Source: Opitutaceae bacterium (GTDB taxonomy: Bacteria > Verrucomicrobiota > Verrucomicrobiia > Opitutales > Opitutaceae). From it: a stretch of DNA of 64,000 nucleotides. The position numbers were made by a program, and so were the translations under genes. Below the pieces are notes generated by a model. That model searched no databases. It worked only from the letters and a program-made list of their open reading frames with translations, and was not told the origin of the DNA. Where the stretch lies: positions 1,302,001 to 1,366,000 of the forward strand of contig JAIXWF010000013.1 of assembly GCA_027482185.1 (NCBI GenBank), given 5' to 3'. The first letter of the stretch is position 1, and each line of letters opens with the position of its first letter. Positions 15,841 to 24,816 of the stretch are shown here, piece after piece.

Positions 15841-17493
15841 TCAGGGTGTCGCGGGGCGGGTCTTGGGGAGGACCTGGTGGGATTCGGCCCAGGTCTGCCA
15901 GGCGGCGGTGAGATCGCGGAGGCGGTCGGGGTGGTCGGCGGCGAGGTTGCGGAGCTCGGTGCGGTCGGCGGCGAGATCGTAGAGTTCCCAGGGGGAATCT
16001 TTCTCGGCGGGGCGGACTGCCTTCCAGTTACCGTGGCGGACGGCCTGGTTGCCGTACTGTTCCCAGAAGAGCCAGCGGTCGCCGGCGGGCGGCTCGCCGC
16101 GGAGGACGGGGACGAGGCTGCGGCCGGCAAGGGGCGTCAGCGGCTTGCCGTGGTGAGAAGCCGGATACGCGAGGCCGGCGAGCTCGAGGGCGGTCGGCAT
16201 GAAGTCGGTGAGGTAGCCGGGCGCGCGCGCGATCGTGCCGGGGGCGGTGCGCAGGCCGGCGGGCCAATGGGCGATGAGCGGGGTGGCGATGCCGCCTTCG
16301 TGAAGGCGGGACTTGTAGCGGCGGAAAGGCGTGTTGGAGGCGTTGGCCCAGCCAGTGCCGTAGGACGAACCGTTGCGGCCGGCGTTGCGGCCGCCGGAGC
16401 CGGCGGCGGCGGGGTCGTTGATGGCGTCGGAGTGGCCGCCGCCGAGATCGGTGTAGGGTTCGGCGCAGGCGCCGTTGTCGGAGAGGAAGAGGATGAGCGT
16501 GTTGTCGAGCTGGCCCAGAGTGCGGAGGGTTTCGACGAGGCGGCCGATGTTCCAATCCATGCGGTGGACCTGCGCGGCGTAGACGGCCATGCGGTAATCG
16601 AGGTCGGTTTTTTGTGCGGCGGTGAGATCGTCCCAGGCACGGGCGCCGTCGTCGCGGGGCGAGAGCGGGGCGGCGGGGCCGAGGAGTCCGGATTTTTCCT
16701 GGCGGGCGTAGCGCTCGGCCCGGAGGCGGTCCCAGCCGGCGAGGTACTGGCCTTTGAATTTCGCGATGTCGTCGGGGCGCGCGTGCAGGGGCCAGTGCGG
16801 CGCGTTGAAGGCGAGGTAGAGGAGGAAGGGGGCGTTTTTCGGATGCTCGCGGACGAATTGCAGGGCGTGGTCGGTGAAGGCGTCGGTCGTGTAGTAGTCG
16901 GGCGAGGACGGCGTCGGCTGGGGCTCGTTGTCGAGGGTGAGGCCGCGGGGATCCGCGGGGGTGAAGTAGCTCGTGGCGCCGGAGATGATGCCGTAGAAGC
17001 GATCGAAGCCGCGCTGGAGCGGCCACTTCGCGCGGTCGTGGTAGCCGAGGTGCCATTTGCCGGCGAGGTAGGCCTTGTAGCCGGCGGGTTTGAGGGCTTC
17101 GGCGATGGTGACGCAGCGGTCGTTGAGGAATTCCTGGTAGCCGGGGGCGGCGTTGGCGGGGGCGCGTTTGTTGGGGTCTTCGGCGAGCGTGCCCATGCCG
17201 GCGCTGTGCGGGTCGAGACCGGTGAGGAGGGCGGCGCGGGTGGGCGAGCAGCGGGCGGTGTTGTAGAATTGGGAAAACCGCAGGCCGGAGCGCGCGAGGG
17301 CGTCGAGGTGGGGCGTGGGGATTTCCGAGCCGTAACTGCCGAGATCGGAGAAGCCCATGTCGTCGGCGAGGATGATGACGAGGTTGGGTTTGGGGGCGGG
17401 GGCGGCGGGGAGGGAGGAGAATAGGACGGATGCGACGGATAGGACCGATAGGACGGATAGGCGGAGGGGGAGGCGGAAGGGAGGAAGGCGCAT
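15841..17493 (-). CDS. Secreted arylsulfatase (family S1)
   Basis: 550 residues from the ATG at 17493, chosen because it precedes a signal peptide (RLSVLSVLSVASVLFSSLPA). A longer frame would add 28 residues without signal character. The metal residues sit in ILADDMGFSDLGSYG. The formylglycine signature is CSPTR at residue 82. HWPAGLRTAPG and an aryl-sulfatase-type C-terminal region follow. It is the first gene of a two-sulfatase operon. Function: hydrolysis of sulfate esters of algal or host glycans in the periplasm. Its maturation needs a formylglycine-generating enzyme not seen in this window. Confidence 0.92.
   Translation of the reverse strand: MRLPPFRLPLRLSVLSVLSVASVLFSSLPAAPAPKPNLVIILADDMGFSDLGSYGSEIPTPHLDALARSGLRFSQFYNTARCSPTRAALLTGLDPHSAGMGTLAEDPNKRAPANAAPGYQEFLNDRCVTIAEALKPAGYKAYLAGKWHLGYHDRAKWPLQRGFDRFYGIISGATSYFTPADPRGLTLDNEPQPTPSSPDYYTTDAFTDHALQFVREHPKNAPFLLYLAFNAPHWPLHARPDDIAKFKGQYLAGWDRLRAERYARQEKSGLLGPAAPLSPRDDGARAWDDLTAAQKTDLDYRMAVYAAQVHRMDWNIGRLVETLRTLGQLDNTLILFLSDNGACAEPYTDLGGGHSDAINDPAAAGSGGRNAGRNGSSYGTGWANASNTPFRRYKSRLHEGGIATPLIAHWPAGLRTAPGTIARAPGYLTDFMPTALELAGLAYPASHHGKPLTPLAGRSLVPVLRGEPPAGDRWLFWEQYGNQAVRHGNWKAVRPAEKDSPWELYDLAADRTELRNLAADHPDRLRDLTAAWQTWAESHQVLPKTRPATP
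17421..17460. repeat. 40-bp duplicated signal-peptide-coding repeat (copy 2)
   Basis: Second copy of the 15781-15820 repeat, inside the signal peptide of the upstream sulfatase. It suggests that the two sulfatase genes share a duplicated or gene-converted 5' end, since the mature proteins are only distantly similar. Confidence 0.75.
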
Positions 17494-17661
17494 GGGGGGA
17501 TGGGGGCTGACGCCGGAAGCGAGCGGGGCCGGGGCAAGGTGGGGGACGGCGGCGGCGGGGGAAAGCCCGCAGTCCACACGCGGCGGCGACGAATTTCCAC
17601 CTGCGCGGCGGTGTAACTTGGGCGGGCGGGCTGCGTCATCGGGTCCGTTCCAACCGTTACC

Positions 17662-17958
17662 ATGAAAAAATATCTCCTCCTCGCCGCGGCTTCGGCCGCG
17701 CTGTTCACCCTCGAAGCCAACGCCGCCGAAGGCGGCAAGAAGAAGGCGCCCTTCGCGGCCGCCGACACCGACAACGACGGCAAAGTCAGCCAGACGGAGT
17801 TCGTCGCCGCGGTGAAGAACCGCATGGACGAAACCGCCGCGAAGGCGAAGTTCGCCGAGATCGACGCGGACAAAGACGGCTCGTTGACGCGCAAGGAATT
17901 CGCCGGCGCCATCGCCGAAAAGCGCGGCGGCAAGAAGAAGAAAGACGAGGCGAAGTAA
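17662..17958 (+). CDS. Exported EF-hand calcium-binding protein
   Basis: 98 residues with a signal peptide (MKKYLLLAAASAALFTLEANA). Two canonical EF-hand loops follow: DTDNDGKVSQTEF near residues 36-48 and DADKDGSLTRKEF near 74-86. Acidic residues occupy the 1, 3, 5 and 12 positions. A lysine-rich tail follows (GGKKKKDEAK). It probably binds calcium in the periplasm. It is divergent from the sulfatase operon. Sulfatases use a calcium ion, but any link is speculative. A strong palindrome follows the stop. Confidence 0.9.
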   Translation: MKKYLLLAAASAALFTLEANAAEGGKKKAPFAAADTDNDGKVSQTEFVAAVKNRMDETAAKAKFAEIDADKDGSLTRKEFAGAIAEKRGGKKKKDEAK

Positions 17959-18010
17959 GCCGGCGTAGTCGACGGCGCGCCGGCGGCGCGAGGCGCGCCC
18001 CTACGCCGGC
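17959..18010. terminator. Palindrome after EF-hand gene (terminator-like or repeat)
   Basis: GCCGGCGTAG at 17959-17968 is the exact reverse complement of CTACGCCGGC at 18001-18010, with further GGCGCGCC palindromes between. No T-run follows, so it is not a typical Rho-independent terminator. Twenty-one bases from 17989 to 18009 recur at 58328-58348, which points to a repeat family. Confidence 0.5.
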
Positions 18011-18057
18011 GGGGTGCGGCGTTGACTCCGGGAGCGGGGCATTGAGGCTGCGTCCCG

Positions 18058-18987
18058 ATGCCCCTTCCCCGATTTGCCGGCGTGATTTTCGGCGCGAGCC
18101 TCGCCCTCGCGTCCCTGGCCGAAGCCGCGCAGCCCGCGCGGCCGGCCGTCGACGAGCAGTACGTGCTCGGGCCCGATTCCCAGCCGCAGCCCGGTGTGCC
18201 CGAAGGCAAGGTGCTGGAGTTCACGCTGGAGGATTCGAAAACGTATCCCGGCTTCCGGCGCCAGTGGTGGCTCTACATTCCGCCGGGCTACGACGGGAAG
18301 ACGCCGTTGCCGGTCATGGTTTTCCAGGACGGCGGCGGCTACGTGCGGCGCGACGGGCAGTGGCGCGTGCCGGTGGTGCTGGAGAATCTGATGGCGAAGA
18401 AGCAGCTCCCGAAAATGGCGGCGATCTTCGTGAATCCGGGCGACACGCCGCTCGCGCCGGGCGAGCCGCCGCGCAAGCGGCCCGACGGCCGGCCGGCGTC
18501 GCCGCGCAACCGTTCGGTCGAGTACGACACCGTGAGCGACAAGTACGCGACCTTCCTGCTCGAGGAGATATTCCCGCTGGCGCGGCAGCACATCGCGATC
18601 ACGGACGATCCCGCAGGCCGCGGCATCTGCGGCTCAAGCAGCGGCGGCATCTGCGCGTTCAGCGCGGCGTGGTTCCGCCCGGACCAATTCCGCAAAGTCT
18701 ACACGACGATCGGGTCGTTCACCAATATCCGCGGCGGCAACGCGTATCCGGAGATGGTGCGCAAAGCGGACGCCAAGCCGATCCGGGTGTTCCAGCAGGA
18801 CGGCGCCAACGACCTCGTGAACCAGTTCGGCTCTTGGCCCGAGGGCAACAAAGCGATGGCCGCGGCGCTGAAGGAAAAGGGCTACGACCACACCTTCGTG
18901 TTCGGCGAAGGCACGCACAACGCGCGGCACGGCGCGTCGATTCTGCCCTACGCGCTGCGGTGGCTGTGGTACGACTGGCCGCGCTGA
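18058..18987 (+). CDS. Secreted alpha/beta-hydrolase esterase (esterase D / enterochelin-esterase-like)
   Basis: 309 residues with a signal-like start ([23 protein letters not shown]). The fold matches the esterase D family. The motif [10 protein letters not shown] (G-x-S-x-G, nucleophile serine) is at about residue 200. A likely acid residue lies in [10 protein letters not shown], and the histidine is in [11 protein letters not shown] near residue 285. Related enzymes hydrolyse feruloyl, acetyl or siderophore ester bonds. In a polysaccharide-degrading bacterium a carbohydrate esterase is likely, but the substrate is unknown. The start chosen is the first ATG giving a signal peptide. Confidence 0.8.
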   Translation: MPLPRFAGVIFGASLALASLAEAAQPARPAVDEQYVLGPDSQPQPGVPEGKVLEFTLEDSKTYPGFRRQWWLYIPPGYDGKTPLPVMVFQDGGGYVRRDGQWRVPVVLENLMAKKQLPKMAAIFVNPGDTPLAPGEPPRKRPDGRPASPRNRSVEYDTVSDKYATFLLEEIFPLARQHIAITDDPAGRGICGSSSGGICAFSAAWFRPDQFRKVYTTIGSFTNIRGGNAYPEMVRKADAKPIRVFQQDGANDLVNQFGSWPEGNKAMAAALKEKGYDHTFVFGEGTHNARHGASILPYALRWLWYDWPR

Positions 18988-18990
18988 GGT

Positions 18991-19169
18991 ATAAGACCGG
19001 AATTCGGAAACCGGAAACCGGAGGATGGAAACCGGAACGCGGAAACCGGTGACCGGAGACGAGAGCCGATATCGGAGAGGCGGCTACGGGACCCTCCGTC
19101 GGCGCGACGCCGGCGCTCGGGTGGCCTGTGACTGCTTTCCGGTCTCAGGTTTCCGAATTCCGGTCTTAT
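18991..19169. repeat. Inverted repeat of GGAAACCGGA words, perfect 22-bp arms
   Basis: The 22 bases at 18991-19012 are the exact reverse complement of 19148-19169. Between the arms are further GGAAACCGGA-type words and about 90 unrelated bases. It lies between two convergent genes, so it may form a bidirectional terminator hairpin. The same words occur at 38935-39092 and 50803-50845. Confidence 0.85.
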
Positions 19170-19172
19170 CCA

Positions 19173-20279
19173 TCAGGTGCGCCCCAAAATCGTGCGGAGG
19201 GCGGCGAGGACGAGGTCGACGTTGCGCACGGTGGCGCCGTGGCCCATCAGGCCGATGCGCCAGGCTTTGCCGGCCATCGGGCCGAGGCCGGAACCGATCT
19301 CGATGCCGTACTCCTCGAGCAGCCGCTTGCGGACGCCGGCGTCGTCGGCGCCCGCGGGGATCGAGATGCAGTTGAGCGTGTGCAGGGAGCGCTTCGGGAT
19401 GTAGCACAGGCCCATCGCCTCGAGGCCGGCGCGCAGGCGCTGGTGCATGGCGGCGTGGCGCGCGATCCGGGCGTCGAGGCCTTCCTCGAGCACGATGGTC
19501 AGGGCCTCGTGCAACGCGTAGGTCATGTTGATCGGCGCGGTGTGGTGGTACACGCGGCCGCCGCCGCCGCCGGTGTAATATTTCCGCAACATCGACACAT
19601 CGAGGTACCAGGATTGCACCTTGGTTTTGCGGGCGTCCATGCGGGCGAGGGCGCGCGGGCCGAAGCTGACGGGCGAGAGGCCGGGCGGGCAACTGAGGCA
19701 CTTCTGCGTGCCGCTGTAGATGGCGTCGATGCCCCAGTCATCGACGCGGAGTTCGTGGCCGCCGAGGCTGGTGACGGCGTCGACCGCGAAGAGCGCGCCG
19801 CGGCTGTGGATCAAGTCGGCGAAGCCCTCGAGCGGTTGGTGCGCGCCGGTGCTGGTCTCGGCGTGGACGATGCCGACCAGTTTCACCTTCGGGTGCGCGT
19901 CGAGCGCGGCGCGGAGCTGTTCCAACGTGAAGACATCGCCCCACGTCGTCTCGAGCGCGTGGACGACGGCGCCGCACCGTTCCATGACGTCCTTCATGCG
20001 CGTGCCGAAGACGCCGTTGACGCCGACGATCACTTCGTCGCCCGGCTCGACCAGATTGACAGCGACGCATTCCATGCCGGCCATGCCGGTGCCGCTGACG
20101 GGAAACGTGAGGGGATTGGCGGTGCGGAAGACCTGGCGGAGCATTTCGCAGACCTGATCCATGATCGTGAGGTACTGCGGATCAAGGTGGCCGAGGGTCG
20201 GCGCGCCGAGGGCGCGGAGGACACGTTGCGGGACGGGGCTCGGGCCGGGCCCGAGGAGGATGCGTTCGGCGGGGAACAT
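19173..20279 (-). CDS. Class V aminotransferase (alanine-glyoxylate / serine-pyruvate type)
   Basis: 368 residues. [14 protein letters not shown] is the family's N-terminal signature. The PLP lysine lies in [16 protein letters not shown], with the preceding aspartate in [12 protein letters not shown]. Length and motifs match the alanine-glyoxylate/serine-glyoxylate aminotransferases, which move amino groups to glyoxylate in the cytoplasm, typically for photorespiration-like or C2 recycling pathways. Phosphonate (2-aminoethylphosphonate) transaminases are close relatives and cannot be excluded. A purine-rich repeat tract of about 160 bases lies directly upstream of the start. Confidence 0.85.
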   Translation of the reverse strand: MFPAERILLGPGPSPVPQRVLRALGAPTLGHLDPQYLTIMDQVCEMLRQVFRTANPLTFPVSGTGMAGMECVAVNLVEPGDEVIVGVNGVFGTRMKDVMERCGAVVHALETTWGDVFTLEQLRAALDAHPKVKLVGIVHAETSTGAHQPLEGFADLIHSRGALFAVDAVTSLGGHELRVDDWGIDAIYSGTQKCLSCPPGLSPVSFGPRALARMDARKTKVQSWYLDVSMLRKYYTGGGGGRVYHHTAPINMTYALHEALTIVLEEGLDARIARHAAMHQRLRAGLEAMGLCYIPKRSLHTLNCISIPAGADDAGVRKRLLEEYGIEIGSGLGPMAGKAWRIGLMGHGATVRNVDLVLAALRTILGRT

Positions 20280-20280
20280 G

Positions 20281-20444
20281 GGTAGGAAAAGAAGAAAGAG
20301 GGAAATTGGGAAAGTGGGAAACCTCGGAAGGCGAAAGGCGAAAGGCGGAAGGCGAAAATTGGAAAAACGGGAAATTGGGAAAACGGAAAACGGGGAAAGC
20401 TGAAATCTGAAGATTGGAAAACCGGAAATTGGCGGGACGGGAAA
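20281..20444. repeat. Purine-rich GGGAAATT/GGAAA repeat tract
   Basis: Almost all bases are A or G on the plus strand, with repeated words GGGAAATTGGG, GGCGAAAGGC and GGAAAACCGGAAATTGG. It fills the whole gap between the cupin stop (20445) and the aminotransferase start (20279). On the coding (minus) strand it would be a pyrimidine-rich leader of the aminotransferase gene. Confidence 0.75.
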
Positions 20445-21272
20445 TCAGGATTTCGCGGGGGGCTTCGGGGTTTCGGGGGTGATCAGGCGGATCACGTAGT
20501 AGGTGACGGGGGTGTCGCCGAGGTTGCGCATGCCGTGGAGGTCGTTGCTGGCGTAGAAGCAGACCGAGCCGGCGGGGGCGCGGTGTTTCGTGCCTTCAAG
20601 GTCGATCTCGAGCGTGCCTTCTTTGACGACGATGACTTCGTCGTCGGCGTGGCGGTGGGCGCCGTGCGCGGCGAGGCCGACGTTCACGGTCGTGGCGTGG
20701 AGCGTGAGGCTCTGTATCGTGACGGTGGAGCCGTTGAGGATCTGGCGGCGCGCGCCGGTCTTCGTGACCTGCACGGGAATCTTTTCCCAATCGTGAACGG
20801 CGGACTTCAGCGACGGCGCGGGATTGAATTTCGCGGGATCGTGCGTGAGCGAGGTCGCGAGGTTGATGACCCAGTAGGTGGCGCGGGTGTCGCCGACGTT
20901 CTTCACGGCGTGGGCGTCGTTGGAAAGATAGAGGAAGGCGGAGCCGGGGCCGGCGCGGGTTTCGACGCCGTTGATGTGCACCTCGAGCGTGCCCTCTTTG
21001 ACGATGATGAGCTCCTCCTGCGGGTGGCGGTGCGGGAGGTGCGAGGCTTTGCCGGGATTGAGCGTGGTGATGTGGCACTCGAACACGCCGAGGGTGGGCG
21101 TGGCGTGGTTGGCGACATCGCGGCGTTCGCCGTTGGGCGTGGGCTTGGCGACCATGGCGTCCCAGGCGAATACCTTGGAACCCATTTTCGGTTTCGGGGC
21201 GGGAGCCGGGGCGGCGGTCATGACGGTGGCGCAGGCGAGGGCGAGGGTAAGCGAAACCGAAAGCGGGTTCAT
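20445..21272 (-). CDS. Exported protein with two cupin domains
   Basis: 275 residues with a signal peptide (MNPLSVSLTLALACATVMTAAPA). Two cupin_2 barrels follow. The first has HLPHRHPQEELIIVKEGTLEV (residues about 80-100) and the second GAHRHADDEVIVVKEGTLEI (about 205-225); both keep the His-x-His metal ligands and the downstream Glu. Bicupins of this kind bind a metal and may act as dioxygenases, isomerases or sugar-binding proteins. The export signal points to the periplasm. Substrate unknown. It lies divergent to the spermidine-synthase-like pair with a 94-base shared promoter region. Confidence 0.85.
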   Translation of the reverse strand: MNPLSVSLTLALACATVMTAAPAPAPKPKMGSKVFAWDAMVAKPTPNGERRDVANHATPTLGVFECHITTLNPGKASHLPHRHPQEELIIVKEGTLEVHINGVETRAGPGSAFLYLSNDAHAVKNVGDTRATYWVINLATSLTHDPAKFNPAPSLKSAVHDWEKIPVQVTKTGARRQILNGSTVTIQSLTLHATTVNVGLAAHGAHRHADDEVIVVKEGTLEIDLEGTKHRAPAGSVCFYASNDLHGMRNLGDTPVTYYVIRLITPETPKPPAKS

Positions 21273-21366
21273 GGGGCGCGGGGAGTGAGGCAGCGCGACC
21301 GGGCGGGTGCAACGCGGACTTTCGAGGTGACATCGCCGGAACGAGCAACCACGTTGCCCGCCCCCT

Positions 21367-21972
21367 GTGACGCTCTTCGCTTTCTACGTTGTAGTCATTA
21401 CCCTCGGCATCCTGAGCATGGGGTTCCAGCTGCTCGCCTCGCGGCTGCTGAACCCGCACTTCGGCTCGTCGATCATCGTGTGGGCGTGGCTGATCTCGAC
21501 GTTCCTCGCGGCCTTCAGCATCGGCTCGATGGTCGGCGGTTGGATCAGCAATCTCGGTCCGGCGGGTCGTCGCCGCGGGCAGTTGATCGGCACGGGCGTG
21601 GCGTTGGCGACGCTGGCGCTGACGGCGCTGGCGGCGAAACCGTTGCTCAACCTGATCGAGGAACGCATCACGGACACGAGTTGGTCGCTCTTCGTTTCCT
21701 GCGTGGGGATTTTCTTTCTGCCGGTGACGGCGCTGTCGACCTTCGGCCCGCAGTGCGTGCAGTTCCTCGCCGGCCGCGGGACGCCGCCGGGCAAGGCCTC
21801 GGGTGTCGTGTACGGCGTGAGCACGCTGGGCAACATCGCCGGCGTGATGCTCACGGCCTTCGTGCTGATCCCGCATCTGCCGGTGTCCACGCTGCTCTAT
21901 CTTTGGCTGGGCGTCGCGGCCGTGAGTCTCGCGGCCCTCGTCGCCCTGCTGCGTCCCGCTTCCGCGTCATGA
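21367..21972 (+). CDS. Membrane half of a fused MFS/spermidine-synthase-type protein
   Basis: 201 residues, starting at a GTG that gives a clean first membrane span (FYVVVITLGILSMGFQLLASRLLNP). Five or six hydrophobic segments follow. The motifs LLASRLLNPHFGSSIIVWAW and GKASGVVYGVSTLGNIAG are those of the membrane part of fused MFS/spermidine synthases. Normally this part is joined to a C-terminal synthase domain. Here it stops, and its TGA overlaps the next ATG (ATGA). The two halves are thus separate, coupled genes. Substrate and direction of transport are unknown. Confidence 0.8.
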   Translation: MTLFAFYVVVITLGILSMGFQLLASRLLNPHFGSSIIVWAWLISTFLAAFSIGSMVGGWISNLGPAGRRRGQLIGTGVALATLALTALAAKPLLNLIEERITDTSWSLFVSCVGIFFLPVTALSTFGPQCVQFLAGRGTPPGKASGVVYGVSTLGNIAGVMLTAFVLIPHLPVSTLLYLWLGVAAVSLAALVALLRPASAS

Positions 21973-22889
21973 ACCTGTTCCGCTGCCTGCCCCTTCTGCT
22001 CCTCCCGCTTGCGGCCACGGCCGCCGTGCCGGCCGGCGATTTCGTCGAGAGCTACGACACGACCTACAACAGCCTGACCGTCGAGCGCCGCGGCAACCTC
22101 GTCGAGATGCGCGCGCGGGCCCGCGGTAGCGAGGCCCTCGAGTCTGCCGTCGACCTCACGGATCCGTTGCGGCTCGTGGTGCATTACACGCGTTCGCTTT
22201 ACGGCGCGCTCTTCATCCAGCCGCAGCCGAAACGCGTCCTCATGATCGGCCTCGGCGGCGCGGGCTTCCATCGCCTCTTCGCGGCGTCGTACCCCGATGC
22301 GCTCCTGCACACGGTCGAGTTGGATGCCAAGGTGCTCGAACTCTGCGAAAGCCGCATGGGCTTCAAGCCGACGGCCAAGACGCCGGTCACGATCATGGAC
22401 GGCCGCATGTTCGTGAAACGGAACAAGGAGCAGTGGGATTGGCTGATCCTCGACGCGTTCCGCGGCGGCTTTGTGCCGCCGCACCTCAAGACCGAGGAAT
22501 TCTACCGCGAGTGCGCGGCGCGGCTGAGCGACCGCGGCGTGTTCGTCAGCAACCTGCACGCGACGAGCCAACTTTACTTTTCCGATCTGAAGACGATCCG
22601 CGCGGTGTTTCCGCAGGTGGTGCTCTTCGAGACCCTGGGCCGCGGCAACGTCATCGCCGTCGCCGTGAAGTACAAGGATCCGATCATCACCGATCCTGCG
22701 AAATGGCCGACGGCCGAGGCGCTGACGCTACCGGTGCACGCCGGCCGGCTCGATCTGAAGGAAGTGCGCAACGAGGTGACGCTGTTTCCCGTGGACCGGA
22801 TGAAGACGGCGCGGGTGCTGACGGACGATTTCGCCCCGGTGGAATTTCTGGATACGCTCAAGGCGAACAACACCGACGCGAAGAAGTGA
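21969..22889 (+). CDS. Spermidine-synthase-like methyltransferase-fold protein with signal peptide
   Basis: 306 residues from the ATG at 21969. It begins with a Sec-type signal (MNLFRCLPLLLLPLAATAAVPA). The SAM-like binding motif VLMIGLGGAGFHRLF and the acidic VELDAKVLELCESRMG are in the spermidine-synthase fold, and WLILDAFRGGFVPPHL follows. The aminopropyltransferase active site around D-A-F-R is partly kept. Coupled to the membrane-half gene by an ATGA overlap, so the two products probably work together. The signal peptide places this domain outside the cytoplasm, which is unexpected for an enzyme using decarboxylated SAM. The function could differ from polyamine synthesis. Confidence 0.82.
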   Translation: MNLFRCLPLLLLPLAATAAVPAGDFVESYDTTYNSLTVERRGNLVEMRARARGSEALESAVDLTDPLRLVVHYTRSLYGALFIQPQPKRVLMIGLGGAGFHRLFAASYPDALLHTVELDAKVLELCESRMGFKPTAKTPVTIMDGRMFVKRNKEQWDWLILDAFRGGFVPPHLKTEEFYRECAARLSDRGVFVSNLHATSQLYFSDLKTIRAVFPQVVLFETLGRGNVIAVAVKYKDPIITDPAKWPTAEALTLPVHAGRLDLKEVRNEVTLFPVDRMKTARVLTDDFAPVEFLDTLKANNTDAKK

Positions 22890-22973
22890 GCGGTCCGGTT
22901 CAGGGCGCGGGTCCCGCGTGACGCAGGTCCGGCTTGCTCCGCCGGCGCGAATTTGCGGCGATGCGGCTCACCC

Positions 22974-24494
<1,521 letters not shown>

Positions 24495-24506
24495 GCCGGG
24501 GGTTGC

Positions 24507-24693
24507 GTGGTTCAAAGCGCTGGGCGGCGCGTTGGGCCTGGGAAACGCATTTGAACCACAGAGACACGGAGGACACTGAGCCATTCCGGCCGAAAACACC
24601 CGGAATTGGGATCACCTGCGGGATGAATCGGCCTTTCGATTCACCGTTGGCTCCAGCTTTTCTCCTCTGTGCGCTCTGTGCCTTTGTGGCGAG
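24507..24693. repeat. CACAGAG-type inverted repeat element
   Basis: GTGGTTCAAA at 24507-24516 is the exact reverse complement of TTTGAACCAC at 24550-24559. The left words CACAGAGACACGGAGGACACTG follow from 24557. The right words CTCTGTGCGCTCTGTGCCTTTGTGG at 24665-24689 are largely their inverse. It lies between convergent genes (xylulokinase and AsmA-like) and accounts for most of the 322-base gap. No gene is seen there. Confidence 0.8.
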
Positions 24694-24775
24694 GAGTGTA
24701 TTGCCGAATCCAGGATAGGTCGACTCGCGCAGGCTCGCGGAGGCGGGGGTGTGTCGGTGCAGCCGGGACGCTGCG

Positions 24776-24803
24776 CTCAACTCTCAACCCGGCACTCTCA
24801 GCT
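24776..24803. repeat. CAACTCTCAACTC-type short repeat
   Basis: Words CTCAACTCTCAACCC and CACTCTCAGCTC lie just beyond the stop of the AsmA-like gene (24817, minus strand). The family is found inverted at 32684-32719, 52293-52326, 53596-53625, 54825-54905 and 57917-57932. Confidence 0.6.
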
Positions 24804-24816
24804 CCATCGTTCCGCT

